The notes beneath the pieces were generated by a model. That model saw nothing but the letters and a program-made list of their open reading frames with translations. It did no database searches and had not been told where the DNA came from. Of a stretch of 64,000 nt of DNA, positions 1-8,582 are shown piece by piece. Made by a program: the position numbers and the translations under genes. Origin of the DNA: Bacillus spongiae (lineage in GTDB: Bacteria > Bacillota > Bacilli > Bacillales > Bacillaceae_K); the NCBI RefSeq assembly GCF_037120725.1, contig NZ_JBBAXC010000005.1, positions 62,001-126,000 of the forward strand, in the 5' to 3' direction. Position 1 is the first letter of the stretch, and each line of letters starts with the position of its first letter.

Positions 1-325
1 TAAAAAACGTCATGGCATATTGATGAAGCTTTTTTCCGAATCCAAGCTTACGTTTCTCAGGAACTAAATAGTATAAATTGACATACCCTATCACTTTCCC
101 TTTGTATTCCTTAATCGTTAGCTCAACTTGACCAATAGGAATATCGTTCTCCAACACTAAAACAAATCCTTCCGGAAATTGTCTAGACTTGACTAAAAGC
201 CATTCTAAATACTCTTTTTCATCACCTAAGCCTTTATCGGTTCCGAAACTAACGATGAAAGAATCTCTTCGAAAAGGGAGTACATATTTTTGGTGTTTCT
301 GCACATCAATTGGAACAAAATGCAT
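1..325 (-). CDS. GNAT N-acetyltransferase, 5' part (runs off the window)
   Basis: About 108 codons are visible, starting at an ATG at 325 and continuing past the left edge of the window, so the C-terminus is missing. The reading frame is open throughout. Its order of segments fits a GNAT fold: a start MHFVPIDVQKHQ, a middle strand IPIGQVELTIKEYKGKVIGY, then VPEKRKLGFGKKLHQYA. The last segment looks like the acetyl-CoA-binding motif A (R/Q-x-x-G-x-G/K). A GGAGG lies only two bases before the ATG, which is tight, but no better in-frame start is present. Substrate unknown. Confidence 0.7.
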   Translation of the reverse strand, partial: MHFVPIDVQKHQKYVLPFRRDSFIVSFGTDKGLGDEKEYLEWLLVKSRQFPEGFVLVLENDIPIGQVELTIKEYKGKVIGYVNLYYLVPEKRKLGFGKKLHQYAMTFF

Positions 326-490
326 ATCCTCCGGCCCCTTTCGTGTACCTCATTATAATAAGTGTACCATTCGCTTATTTTATTGAAAATAACAAAAATT
401 CCATTATATTTGAAGACGAATGTCACTTCTTCAGCTGCTTTGTATAATTTTCTCTTAACAACAAACCCTATTCTCTAGGAGGTGATGGAT

Positions 491-643
491 GTGAATAAAG
501 AGGTGGACGACAATAAAGTCGGTCAAAAATCAGATGACATGAACGCTATGGATCAAGGCTTAAACTTCATAGCACAAGTTGTTAATAATGCAACAGGTCT
601 AGATAAAGGGAACGATGGAAAAATGGAGAAAGAAGAGGGATGA
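491..643 (+). CDS. small hypothetical protein, 50 aa
   Basis: A short open frame starts at GTG 491, 7 bases after an AGGAGG at 478-483, and ends at TGA 641. An alternative ATG at 485 is too close to the Shine-Dalgarno. The product is hydrophilic and acidic/lysine-rich, with a central segment GLNFIAQVVNNATGLDK that could form an amphipathic helix. It is followed immediately by a strong intrinsic terminator, which supports a real transcription unit. I recognise no family. Confidence 0.5.
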   Translation: MNKEVDDNKVGQKSDDMNAMDQGLNFIAQVVNNATGLDKGNDGKMEKEEG

Positions 644-644
644 A

Positions 645-668
645 GCGCCAATATTGGCGTTTTTTTAT
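645..668 (+). terminator. intrinsic terminator
   Basis: A perfect palindrome CGCCAATATTGGCG (646-659) is followed by seven T residues. It directly follows the stop of the 50-aa small gene. Confidence 0.75.
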
Positions 669-986
669 TGATTCTAAAAGAACATGATTGCCCTTTTCTG
701 ATACTGAAAACAATTTTTATCCATTTATTAGAGCAAATAATCGTATATACGGTGCTAGAATTTGACGTTATGATTAGTCAAATTAATCTTATAATAGGCT
801 GTTTGCGTAAAGATTGTTCCTTTTGAGTCTAATAAGAGCTAATTTGCTTTTAATGGCATTGTCATGCAGCAAGTAAATCGAACACACTACTTTTCATTAT
901 CTAAATAAACTGACGATTCCATAATTTAGTGTATAATGACACTATAGGGGGTTTCATCTACTATTAAACAAAGGGGGAAAGAGATA
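669..986. other. intergenic, no gene seen
   Basis: AT-rich stretch without a credible coding frame. The last part, around 905-960, presumably holds the promoter of the next gene, but I cannot assign clear hexamers. Confidence 0.5.
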
Positions 987-1376
987 TTGTCTAAGGTTAT
1001 TAAAAACAAAAAAACTGCTTTACTGTCCATCCCACTATTGATCATTTTTCTTGCTTCTTTTTCATACTTCATCTATGTATATACAGGTGAAAAAACACGA
1101 TATGATGAAGTATTTAGGTATTTGACAGTAGAAAAAAGCTATAAAGATAGTGATATAACAAAAATTGAAGCCGAGCATTCCATACTGGATTTTATATTAT
1201 CCTACGAGCCATGGAGTATATCAGTAGTATTTAATGACGAGCCAAATGCCATTTATTATTATCATTATAACAAAGGCGAAATTACTCAAGATGGTATTTC
1301 TGGTTATACAGAAAATGAAATATTTAAACATTATGAAGAAGTTGAGGGTGGGGTAAATAAAACTAAAAGTCCTTAG
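987..1376 (+). CDS. membrane-anchored DUF3139-like protein
   Basis: A 129-aa protein with a short basic N-terminus and one transmembrane segment (about residues 11-31, ALLSIPLLIIFLASFSYFIY). A small extracellular domain follows, with YKDSDITKIE near residue 52 and SVVFNDEPNAIYYYHY near residues 79-94. This layout resembles DUF3139 proteins of Bacillus, whose function is unknown. The start is TTG at 987, preceded by AAGGGGGAAAGAG. It is a single-gene unit. The family assignment is from memory of the motif order and is moderate. Confidence 0.6.
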   Translation: MSKVIKNKKTALLSIPLLIIFLASFSYFIYVYTGEKTRYDEVFRYLTVEKSYKDSDITKIEAEHSILDFILSYEPWSISVVFNDEPNAIYYYHYNKGEITQDGISGYTENEIFKHYEEVEGGVNKTKSP

Positions 1377-1828
1377 GCTTTGACAAAATAAAGAATAGAG
1401 CCGTTTCATAAAGGAATGGCTGTTTTTATACCCCATAAAGTCAAGCACTGAGGAACATTTTATTAATCAGCTCATTTTCCAGTCTCCTGGATGGGTTCAG
1501 GTCTTACTGCTTTAATTAGAGCATACTTCTTGTCGTTCGTAGTTGTCTATAGCAAAAAAGCTGGGTCAAAAAAGACACCTATAACCTCGGTGATTTCTTT
1601 TCCATTTATACATCTAGTTCCAGATTTTTAAGGAAGCTTGCCCACTTCATCCCTTCGACGATGACACATGTAATTTTTACATAACTAACCCTCCCTTTTT
1701 AATCGTTGTGAACGCAGCTTTCACATCTTTTAATTCGCCCAGATTATAGCAAGGTTCAAATATAGAGGATTACATTTAGAAAATGTCGAATTCATATTGT
1801 GTAAAGTATTTAATATGGAGGGATTTTA
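1377..1828. other. intergenic, possible decayed sequence
   Basis: No intact gene is visible. On the minus strand around 1680-1745 there is a short readable stretch (GELKDVKAAFTTIKKGG, then a stop) that could be the end of a lost gene. It is too short to assign to a family. Confidence 0.35.
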
Positions 1829-2347
1829 ATGGGTAAAAATCAGGTAAAGATCATGGATGCTTATGATATTACTTTAGCAACGAGGAAAGATGAAGAACAA
1901 GTATTATCCCTCTTAAAGGAGGTTGCTGGATGGTTAAAGGATAAAGAGATAGACCAATGGAGATTTTTAGCAGATGGCGGCGAAGATGAAGAAATTAAAC
2001 AAGCTATTCTTAGTAAAAGTACATATGTAGTTAAAAAGAGTGAATCCTTCGTTGCTACTTTTACTTTATATGAAACACAAAGTGATTGGGATCAACACAT
2101 TTGGGGTCAAAAGAATGATGGCGCGGTTTACCTTCACAGGTTAGCCTTGACTAGGGAGGCTATCGGTTCAGCATTAGGAAAGACAGTATTACTTTGGTTG
2201 GAAGAACACGTTAAAGAAATGGGGAAAACCATTTTAAGATTAGATTGTGTAGAAAACAACTCTAAGCTAAACTATTTTTATCTCAATAATGGATATGAAA
2301 ATGTTGGGGTAAAGGATGAACACTCTAAGTACCAGAAAAATTTGTAA
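1829..2347 (+). CDS. GNAT family N-acetyltransferase
   Basis: A 172-aa protein with the overall pattern of small GNAT acetyltransferases. It has an N-terminal segment DITLATRKDEEQVLSLLKEV, a middle region YLHRLALTREAIGSALGKTV that corresponds to the acyl-CoA-binding loop, and a C-terminal LRLDCVENNSKLNYFYLNNGYE, the typical motif B (NxxxxxFYxxxGF). The start at ATG 1829 is preceded by ATGGAGGG. It stands alone, and the dispersed hairpin repeat begins 25 bases after its stop. Substrate unknown. Confidence 0.8.
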   Translation: MGKNQVKIMDAYDITLATRKDEEQVLSLLKEVAGWLKDKEIDQWRFLADGGEDEEIKQAILSKSTYVVKKSESFVATFTLYETQSDWDQHIWGQKNDGAVYLHRLALTREAIGSALGKTVLLWLEEHVKEMGKTILRLDCVENNSKLNYFYLNNGYENVGVKDEHSKYQKNL

Positions 2348-2372
2348 AGCATATAAACTATTGATCATGAAG

Positions 2373-2461
2373 ATTTCACTTATTACAGGTTTAAAAATAA
2401 GCCTTACATTGTGGTTAACTTAGAATCCATTTTGAAAGAAGATTGATCAAAATGGATTCTT
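2373..2461. repeat. dispersed hairpin repeat, copy A1
   Basis: This 89-bp block matches 11214-11302 at 87 of 89 positions in the same orientation. Its 3' half is a hairpin (AGAATCCATTTTG ... CAAAATGGATTCT) that could act as a transcription terminator for the GNAT gene upstream. More distant relatives are at 8580-8790 and 62575-62790. Confidence 0.8.
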
Positions 2462-2548
2462 ATCTAGCAAATTTAAGTTTTGGTTTTATAAAAAAGTTTG
2501 ATAATTTTTGTGATTCATATTTCATTAAAGCGCCCAATCGTATTATAA

Positions 2549-2588
2549 GGTCAACCGGATTTATTATATATCTGGTTGACCTATTTTT
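2549..2588 (+). terminator. intrinsic terminator-like hairpin
   Basis: GGTCAACC and GGTTGACC form an 8-bp stem around an AT-rich loop, followed by TATTTTTTATAG. The hairpin lies between the repeat copy A1 and the IS110 left end. Confidence 0.65.
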
Positions 2589-2604
2589 TATAGGTTATTC
2601 TTTA

Positions 2605-2785
2605 GGTAGTCGGGGTAGGACGATTGCGCCCGTGGGACTTGATCCCGTCGGCTATACTGTTCACCCCCTACTTGTAGAAACATGTTTGAGGCTGGTTGGG
2701 GCAAGACCCCGCATAACAAGCGAAGCTATGACACTACAAGAAAGACAGGGGCTACCGACAAATCTACTAAAAGGAGATGTGATAC
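2605..2785 (+). ncRNA. candidate bridge RNA region of the IS110 element
   Basis: In IS110-group elements the non-coding left end is transcribed into a bridge (seek) RNA with two internal loops that pair with target and donor DNA. Here the 180 bases upstream of the transposase contain at least two short hairpins: GGGA-CTTGA...TCCC at 2634-2646 and GGGG-CAAGA-CCCC at 2698-2710. The placement and hairpins fit, but RNA and loop pairing are inferred, not shown. Confidence 0.35.
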
Positions 2786-2788
2786 CGT

Positions 2789-3986
2789 ATGGATCCAGTG
2801 ATTGGCCTGGATGTCGTAAAAGGAGAAAGCCAAGTTCAAGCTTTCCTGGCAAGAAAGCAACCCTTCGGAAAGACCTTTAAATTTAAGCATGATACCAATG
2901 GATTACGTGATTTTTTTAAGTTTTTTAAAGAGGTGGAAAGCCACGTTGAATTAAAACCTGTCATTGTTTTTGAATCTACAGGGCACTACCATGAACCGAT
3001 TTTACAGTTTCTCGATGAAAAGAAGATTGCGTACTATTTAGTGAATCCCGTTGTTTCTTACGAAACGAAAAAAAGTAGTCTTCGAAAAGTAAAATCAGAC
3101 CCAGCTGATGCGAAACATTTATGCGAGATGTATTACAAAGAGGACTTAGTCGCCTATCAACGAAAAAATATTCAAACGATGAACCTGCGAAATCTGAATA
3201 GACAACACGATTCTTTAACACGGAACTATGTACAACTAAAACTTCAGTTTCAAACGATACTCGATCAAGTATTTCCTGAATATAAAGGGGTTTTTAGTAA
3301 TTTATATGCGCCTTTATCTTTAAAAACGCTACTCCTCTACCCTACTTCTCATGAAGTATTAAAGGTACCAACAAAAGAATTAGCTACGGAAATGCATGGT
3401 ATAGGAGGAAAAAGATCGTATGGGTGGTTTTATGAGAAGGCTTTGACAGTTAAAAGAGTCAGCAGAACGGAACCCATTTAAGAAGACACTGTATCAAAGT
3501 CATTTGGTTACGCTAAAAATGTATATTCAAATGCTTCTTCAACAACGAGAGTTTCTGAACGTACTAGAAAAGGAAATCGAATCGCTAGCGATGGAGTTTG
3601 AGGAATATGAGATTCTTACATCCATCCCAGGGATAGGGACTAAAATAGCAGCGACACTTATTTCAGAAATAGGCGATGTCACGCAGTTTAGTCACCCGAA
3701 AAAACTAGTAGCTTATGCCGGGATTGACCCAAGGGTTTACCAATCTGGTAAGTTTACAGCTACAATCAATCGAATTACCAAAAGAGGATCTACTAAGCTC
3801 CGTCAAACACTCTATACAGCTGTTCAGTGTGGATTAACCAATAATCGAAATGTAAAGATACGAGCGTATTATGACAAAAAAAGAAGTGAGGGCAAGCCTC
3901 ACAAAGTAGCTATCATAGCTTGTGCCAACAAGCTATTGCATTGGATTTATGCCATATTAAAGCATAAACAAAAATTCACCACATAA
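2789..3986 (+). pseudogene. IS110 family transposase, frameshifted
   Basis: The first frame (2789-3481) carries the RuvC-like DEDD domain: IGLDVVKGE, a central VFESTGHYHE, and KVKSDPADAKHL. The second frame (to 3986) carries the C-terminal transposase domain with IPGIGTKIAATLISEIGD and the catalytic-serine region YAGIDPRVYQSGKFT. Removing the A at 3446 (TTGACAG to TTGCAG) restores one frame reading KALQLKESAERNPFKK. The repaired protein would be about 398 aa, a normal length for the family. As written, the transposase is dead. Confidence 0.85.
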
Positions 3987-4018
3987 ACCAATACAATTAA
4001 TTACACAACTTACAAAAA

Positions 4019-4046
4019 CTTCAATTAGCAACGTTGAAGCTTCTTT
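4019..4046 (+). terminator. hairpin after IS110
   Basis: CTTCAA and TTGAAG form a short stem followed by CTTCTTTGT. It is a weak terminator candidate downstream of the transposase. Confidence 0.4.
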
Positions 4047-4190
4047 GTCATGTATATTTTATTATATCACCTTAAATTTGGTATAATCACTTAAAAAGTA
4101 TAGACTTATATTAGCTGGTATAGCTGAAGACTTGAATTCGAGAGAAATCCCATTCTTTTAAAACCTTCGTTACTTATATATCATTCTTTT

Positions 4191-4575
4191 CTAATCTGTA
4201 TCAGTTATACAAATTAGCCAAATACGTTTTAGTTCTTTATCTATTAAAAACCATGTACAATCCCAAGCGATATCATAAAACCAAGTACTCGATGGGTTAT
4301 AGGAACGATATGGAATAATATCTAAAATCCTATCGCCAAAGATAAAATAACATAATTCCTCTCCTAGTTTTTTAGCCTCCTTTGGTGTTCCAGGAAAAGA
4401 TTCATAAGCCCCACCATGATATATTGTGTGTCCAAAGTCTCCCTCTAATAAAAACGGACTTATTCTTTCAAAATCTGTTTTACAAACTAATTCATCTTCT
4501 ATTTTTTAACTCTGGAATAGCTTGTTTAATATCTTTAGATGTAAAAAACTTATTGAAATATCTTTCGTGTTCTTA
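4191..4575 (-). pseudogene. frameshifted hypothetical protein remnant
   Basis: The minus strand reads a protein-like sequence in two frames: EHERYFNKFFTSKDIKQAIP, a shift in a run of A residues near 4500, then IEDELVCKTDFERISPFLLE and onward to a TAG at 4191. The second part contains YHGGAYESFPGTPKEAKKLG and STWFYDIAWDCTWFLIDKEL. No start codon with a ribosome site is left. The sequence clearly was coding, but I do not recognise the family. Confidence 0.55.
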
Positions 4576-4719
4576 ACTCAAACACGGAGATAGCAAGTTT
4601 TAATTATTTCTTTTGGTTCATCACCAAATTTTGTGATTTATCCATAAAAATAGGAAATAGCATCTATATAATCCTGGTCATAATGTTAGCCACTAAACAA
4701 ACACTAGGAGGATTCATAA

Positions 4720-5441
4720 ATGCTTTCCCTATCACTAGATTTGCCAGAATTTAAAGTCATTAAACAAGAAAATGGTTCGAATTTTCATTTTGTAGTCGTT
4801 GAGAAAGAATGTGAAGAAGAACGTTGTCCTTACTGTGGGTTTCTCGCTGGCTCTGTACACGACAGAAGGATAAGAAAAGTAAGAGATATAGCTCTACTCC
4901 ATAAACCTTTGTATCTTTTTATCCAAGTGAGACGATTTCGTTGTCACAACTGCCTCGAGATTTTTTCTGAAACCTATGATTCTGTTAAACCTGGTTGTCA
5001 TCAGACAAGTCGATTTAGAGAGTACCTCTATGAACAGTGTATAGATACCACTATTCAGTTTGTCAGTCGAAAACAACAGATTCCTTATTCTACTTTAGAA
5101 AGAATCTTTTACTCTGTCGCCCAGGAGAAAGCCGGGGAACATAAAGAAGTAATCGAAAAGAAAAGAAAAGAGATTCAGAAGACCTGGTTTTAAACTTAGA
5201 TGAAGTATCCGTTCGAAAAGGTCATCGGTATGAAACGGTCTTGATGGATGCGAAATTGGGATGTGTACTTGGAATGATTCACGAACGCACTTGTAATTCT
5301 ACCCAACAAGTTCTCCATCTGAATATCACCTCACCTGAAGCTGTCAAAACGGTTGTGTTGGATATGTGGAAGCCATTCCATAAAGCTATAAAGAGCTTAT
5401 ATCCATTTGCCTCCATTGTAGTGGACAGAGAGAGCAAGTAA
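4720..5441 (+). pseudogene. ISL3 family transposase, frameshifted and truncated
   Basis: The first frame (4720-5193) has the ISL3 zinc-binding head, CPYCGFLAGSVHDRRIRKVRD followed by RRFRCHNCLEIFSE. A frameshift near 5170-5185 moves to a frame reading EDLVLNLDEVSVRKGHRYET, which contains the first acidic residues of the DDE-type core. The protein then stops at residue pattern ASIVVDRESK, where intact relatives continue with the rest of the catalytic domain. Only about half of the gene remains. Confidence 0.85.
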
Positions 5442-5514
5442 AATTAAATTTCAATAAAAGGAATTACTTCGTTTAGTAATCAGTTTTATTTATCTAGTAA
5501 AAGAAATTACTTTA

Positions 5515-6360
5515 TTAATTTTCATCGGAAACCCTATTCAATAAACGCTTTAATTTATTTTCTGTTTCCTCTACTGGTGTATAGACACTGCACCGTAAAT
5601 CCATATCACCTTGAACTTGAAGAGAAGTTAAATTAAACAACATTTTGCCTGCTTTAGCATGTCTGAATTCAATTATCATTTCTGGAGCTTTACTCACTTG
5701 ACTTTCTTGCCATAAATCTTTGAATTTAGAATGTGAATGACTCATTTCTTTAATAAATTGGTGGTACCATTCATCTCCTAAATAGTGCCCATAATAGGTA
5801 CGGAAAATAGCAAGAAAACCTTTCACAAAATGTTCCCAATTGACGGCCAATGCTTTAAATTCTTTTCTAGTGAACAATAAACGAATCAAATTTCTTTGAT
5901 CATTCGGTATTTGTTCAAAATCTAAAAAAATATGCGCTGATGCAGGATTCCAACCCACAATATGACAATGTCGATCCGTAATGATAGTTGGACAATATGT
6001 TAATTCAGCTAGTATTCGCTTTAAAGAAGGGCTAAGCTCTGATTGCTCCTTTTTTGGATTTATAGCTTCTGATTTTGTTTCTAATGCTAGGTCATATAAA
6101 TAGTCTATTTCATCATTATTTAATTGCAAAGCTGTAGAAATACAATCAAGTACACTTGAAGAAACTTTTATATCTCTTCCTTGCTCTAGCCAGGTATACC
6201 AGGTGGTACTTACACCTGCTAATTGAGCAACTTCTTCTCTTCGTAACCCAGGTGTCCTTCTACGGAGTCCAGCAGGGAAACCCATAGACTCTGGCTTAAT
6301 TTGGGCACGCTTAGATTTTAAGAACATCGACAAAGCTTCGAGCCTATTTTTATCATTCAT
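5515..6360 (-). CDS. XRE-type regulator with MmyB/MltR ligand-binding domain
   Basis: A 281-aa protein. Residues about 10-70 form a helix-turn-helix of the XRE type with the family signature RRRTPGLRREEVAQLAGVS and the recognition region TWYTWLEQGRD. The C-terminal half (about 105-270) matches the MmyB-like ligand-binding domain, including CHIVGWNPASAHIF and the histidine-rich YYGHYLGDEWYHQFIKEM. In a solved member of this family the domain held a fatty acid. It diverges from a FabF-like gene and has its own promoter overlapping an inverted repeat, so autoregulation and control of the synthase gene are likely. Confidence 0.88.
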   Translation of the reverse strand: MNDKNRLEALSMFLKSKRAQIKPESMGFPAGLRRRTPGLRREEVAQLAGVSTTWYTWLEQGRDIKVSSSVLDCISTALQLNNDEIDYLYDLALETKSEAINPKKEQSELSPSLKRILAELTYCPTIITDRHCHIVGWNPASAHIFLDFEQIPNDQRNLIRLLFTRKEFKALAVNWEHFVKGFLAIFRTYYGHYLGDEWYHQFIKEMSHSHSKFKDLWQESQVSKAPEMIIEFRHAKAGKMLFNLTSLQVQGDMDLRCSVYTPVEETENKLKRLLNRVSDEN

Positions 6361-6387
6361 TTTTTAAAACCCCACTTCATAATAATT

Positions 6388-6414
6388 TAACCTAGTAGTA
6401 ATTATACCAGGATA
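6388..6414. promoter_or_regulatory. operator-like inverted repeat
   Basis: TTAACCTAGTA and TACCAGGATAA are inverted repeats (9 of 11 positions) separated by 5 bases. They cover the -10 element of the minus-strand regulator gene, which fits an autorepressor site. Confidence 0.55.
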
Positions 6415-6429
6415 AACAAACACTTGTAA
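6401..6429 (-). promoter_or_regulatory. sigma-A promoter of the MmyB-type regulator
   Basis: On the minus strand TTACAA (6429-6424), a 17-base spacer and TATAAT (6406-6401) preceded by TGG, an extended -10. The start codon is about 40 bases further on. Confidence 0.65.
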
Positions 6430-6451
6430 TAGGATAAAAGGAATGTAAAAT
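6424..6451 (+). promoter_or_regulatory. sigma-A promoter of the FabF-like gene
   Basis: TTGTAA (6424-6429), a 16-base spacer and TAAAAT (6446-6451). The -35 hexamer is the same six base pairs used by the opposite promoter. An inverted repeat ACTTGTA ... TACAAGT spans 6423-6457. Confidence 0.5.
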
Positions 6452-6483
6452 ACAAGTATATTATTGATTTGGGGGAATGAAAA

Positions 6484-7719
6484 GTGGAAAGAGTTGTGAT
6501 TACTGGTATGGGAGTAGTTTCTCCTATAGGAAATAACATCAACACATTTTGGAATAATCTGATTAACAGAGAATCTGGTATATCCACTATTGATACATTT
6601 GATATTACTAATCATAAGACAAAAATTGCAGGTATCGTTAAAGATTTTAATGCAGATGAAGTTTTAGGAAAGAAAGAAGCAAGACATTTAGATCGATTTT
6701 CTCAATTTGCATTGGCTGCTGCTGAACAAGCTTGGACTGATTCTAAGTTAGAACTCGATCGAATAGATGTAGAAAGGCTCGGCGTATACGTAGGTTCAGG
6801 CATAGGAGGAATTAAAACCTTGATTGAAAATATCGATACGCTTAGGCAGAAGGGGCCAAGAAGAGTCAGCCCAACTCTAGTACCTTCCATGATTTCTAAT
6901 GCTGCTGCTGCACAAATTAGTATCAAATGGAAGGCTATGGGACCCTCAATGTCACCTGTTTCTGCTTGTGCAATCGGAAATACAGCTATTGGAGAAGCCT
7001 TTAGACTAATCCGTACCGGAGAAACCGACGTTATGTTTGCGGGTGGAACAGAGGCAGCTATTACAGACTTATCAATAGCAAGTTTTGGTAATGCTAGAGC
7101 ATTATCAACAAGGAACGATGATCCCATTAAAGCTAGTCGTCCATTTGATGAAAATCGAGATGGATTTGTTATGTCAGAAGGAGCTGGAATTCTAACCTTA
7201 GAATCTTTATCTCATGCTTTACGTAGAGAGGCAAAGATTTATGCTGAAATCATTGGATATGGTGCAAGTTCAGATGCACACAATATTGTAGCTACACACC
7301 CGGAAGGTAAAGGTGCATATCTTGCAATGAAATCAGCTTTAAAGAATGCCAATATATCTCCTGAAGAAATTGATGTTATTAGTGCACATGCAACAAGTAC
7401 AAAAGTAGGGGACATCTCAGAAACGATGGCTATTAAACAGCTGTTCGGAAAACAAGCTTATCAAATTCCTGTAACAGCTAATAAATCTATGCTTGGTCAT
7501 ATGTTAGGAGCAGCTGGTGGAGTTGAAGCAATTGCATTAGCGATGAGTTTAAAAGAAGGGATAGTTCCTCCAACAATTAACTTAGAGAATCCTGATCCAT
7601 TATGTGATCTAGATTATGTACCATCCATTGCTCGACAAGTGAAAATAAATACGGGACTATCAAACTCATTTGGTTTCGGAGGTCATAATGCATCTATTGT
7701 TTTAAAGAAATATGAGTGA
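6484..7719 (+). CDS. fabF: beta-ketoacyl-ACP synthase II (FabF-type)
   Basis: A 411-aa thiolase-fold condensing enzyme that extends an acyl chain with malonyl-ACP. The catalytic triad is intact: Cys162 in PVSACAIG, His302 in SAHATSTKVGD and His339 in SMLGHMLGAAGG. The glycine-rich end NSFGFGGHNAS is typical of KAS II. The start is GTG at 6484, with GGGGGAATGAAAA before it. It is a lone synthase outside any fab operon and diverges from a regulator of a lipid-binding class. It may be a second FabF-type enzyme that modulates fatty-acid composition rather than the housekeeping copy. Confidence 0.9.
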   Translation: MERVVITGMGVVSPIGNNINTFWNNLINRESGISTIDTFDITNHKTKIAGIVKDFNADEVLGKKEARHLDRFSQFALAAAEQAWTDSKLELDRIDVERLGVYVGSGIGGIKTLIENIDTLRQKGPRRVSPTLVPSMISNAAAAQISIKWKAMGPSMSPVSACAIGNTAIGEAFRLIRTGETDVMFAGGTEAAITDLSIASFGNARALSTRNDDPIKASRPFDENRDGFVMSEGAGILTLESLSHALRREAKIYAEIIGYGASSDAHNIVATHPEGKGAYLAMKSALKNANISPEEIDVISAHATSTKVGDISETMAIKQLFGKQAYQIPVTANKSMLGHMLGAAGGVEAIALAMSLKEGIVPPTINLENPDPLCDLDYVPSIARQVKINTGLSNSFGFGGHNASIVLKKYE

Positions 7720-7884
7720 ATAAACTTCCCCTCGTCAATCTAACCAGTTCTGGTGCAAAATCTGAAAGCACCAATGCTAAGACCTCAAAGCTAAATTTTA
7801 TTAACTATTACCAACAAATTGTAATATATAGTATTATTGTATATGATTGTTAAAGCAAAAAAGTTATGTGTCTATCAAAAGAAA

Positions 7885-7920
7885 AAGCAGACAGTCATTT
7901 TTCATTGTCTGCTTTTTTCT
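7885..7920 (+). terminator. intrinsic terminator
   Basis: AAGCAGACA and TGTCTGCTT form a 9-bp stem followed by TTTTTC. It lies 165 bases after the FabF-like gene, the only plus-strand gene nearby. Confidence 0.75.
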
Positions 7921-8075
7921 ATAATTAAATACATTTTCCTTTTAGGTAATTTTTAATTGCTTAAAAAAAATTTGAAATTAAAAATTGGGCGAAATAAGGT
8001 CAAGGTTTAAATTTGAAATAACGTCACTCCATTAAAAAGTGCACCATAAATAGAACGTTTCCAAAAAACATCAAT

Positions 8076-8450
8076 TTACAAAGGAGAGGTTGGTATGAAC
8101 TCCAGAAATAATGTATAAGAATTTTTAAATGTCATGACTAGTAAAACATTTGTAAAAAGTGCAATTATCGATGAATCTAATAGAACTTTATTATAGATAA
8201 AAGGCTTTTCCATCTCAATTTCTGCTTCCTTTATCTGTGTATTTACTTTTACAATATTCTCTTCTAGTTCTTTTATTTGCTCCGGATAATCGTTGATGAT
8301 GCTGATTAGACGGTTAATATTCCCTTTTCCATCTTTCAAAAGATGAACCTCAAACTCACTTTTTCCTTTCAGACCCGATTTATAGCCATCGAATAAATCT
8401 TTTCTCACAAACACCCCTTATAACGACCAACCAAAAAGGGCTTGTCATCT
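8076..8450 (-). pseudogene. C-terminal fragment of a conjugative-element helicase/methylase-like protein
   Basis: The open frame 8414-8076 encodes a segment with GNINRLISIINDYPEQIKEL followed by a coiled-coil ending in AEIEMEKPF. This pattern (G-N-x-R-I, then a PE-x-LE coil ending in E-V/M-x-KPF) is what I recall from the C-terminus of very large SNF2-like proteins of Gram-positive conjugative elements. A second frame upstream reads DDKPFLVGRYKG and must be joined by a frameshift. Everything N-terminal is gone and the C-terminus is unlike the family. Remnant only. Confidence 0.5.
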
Positions 8451-8480
8451 ATGGGGAGGAATACAAAACAATAACTAGAG

Positions 8481-8582
8481 TTAACGGAAAAATTAGAAAA
8501 ACATGGCATTCATTTAGTGATATTAAATTTAGCGATTGATACGAGAACGCCTTTAGGAAAATTTACATTAATGTTGCTTTAG
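8481..8582 (+). pseudogene. serine recombinase (resolvase) fragment
   Basis: 34 codons read EKLEKHGIHLVILNLAIDTR followed by TPLGKFTLMLL and a stop. This corresponds to the region of resolvase/invertase catalytic domains with the conserved D-T-x-T/P-x-G-K motif. The N-terminal catalytic serine and the DNA-binding part are missing. It borders the dispersed repeat copy B1. Confidence 0.6.

Larger units (their letters stand above)
2605..3990 (+). mobile_element. IS110-family insertion sequence, inactive
   Basis: The element consists of a GC-richer non-coding left part (about 2605-2788) and a transposase reading frame split by a frameshift. IS110 elements have no terminal inverted repeats, so the ends given are estimates. 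The base composition of the left part differs clearly from the AT-rich surroundings. A hairpin with a T-rich tail follows at 4019-4046. Confidence 0.75.

Noticed and set aside
189-386. Open frames on both strands overlapping the partial GNAT gene
   Set aside because: They are shadows; the GNAT frame carries recognisable motifs.
1680-1745. Possible end of a lost dehydrogenase or other gene
   Set aside because: About 20 residues only; not enough to name a family.
2443-2880. 145-codon open frame over repeat A1 and the IS110 left end
   Set aside because: It spans the terminator and the non-coding IS end, overlaps the transposase start in another frame, and has no protein-like composition.
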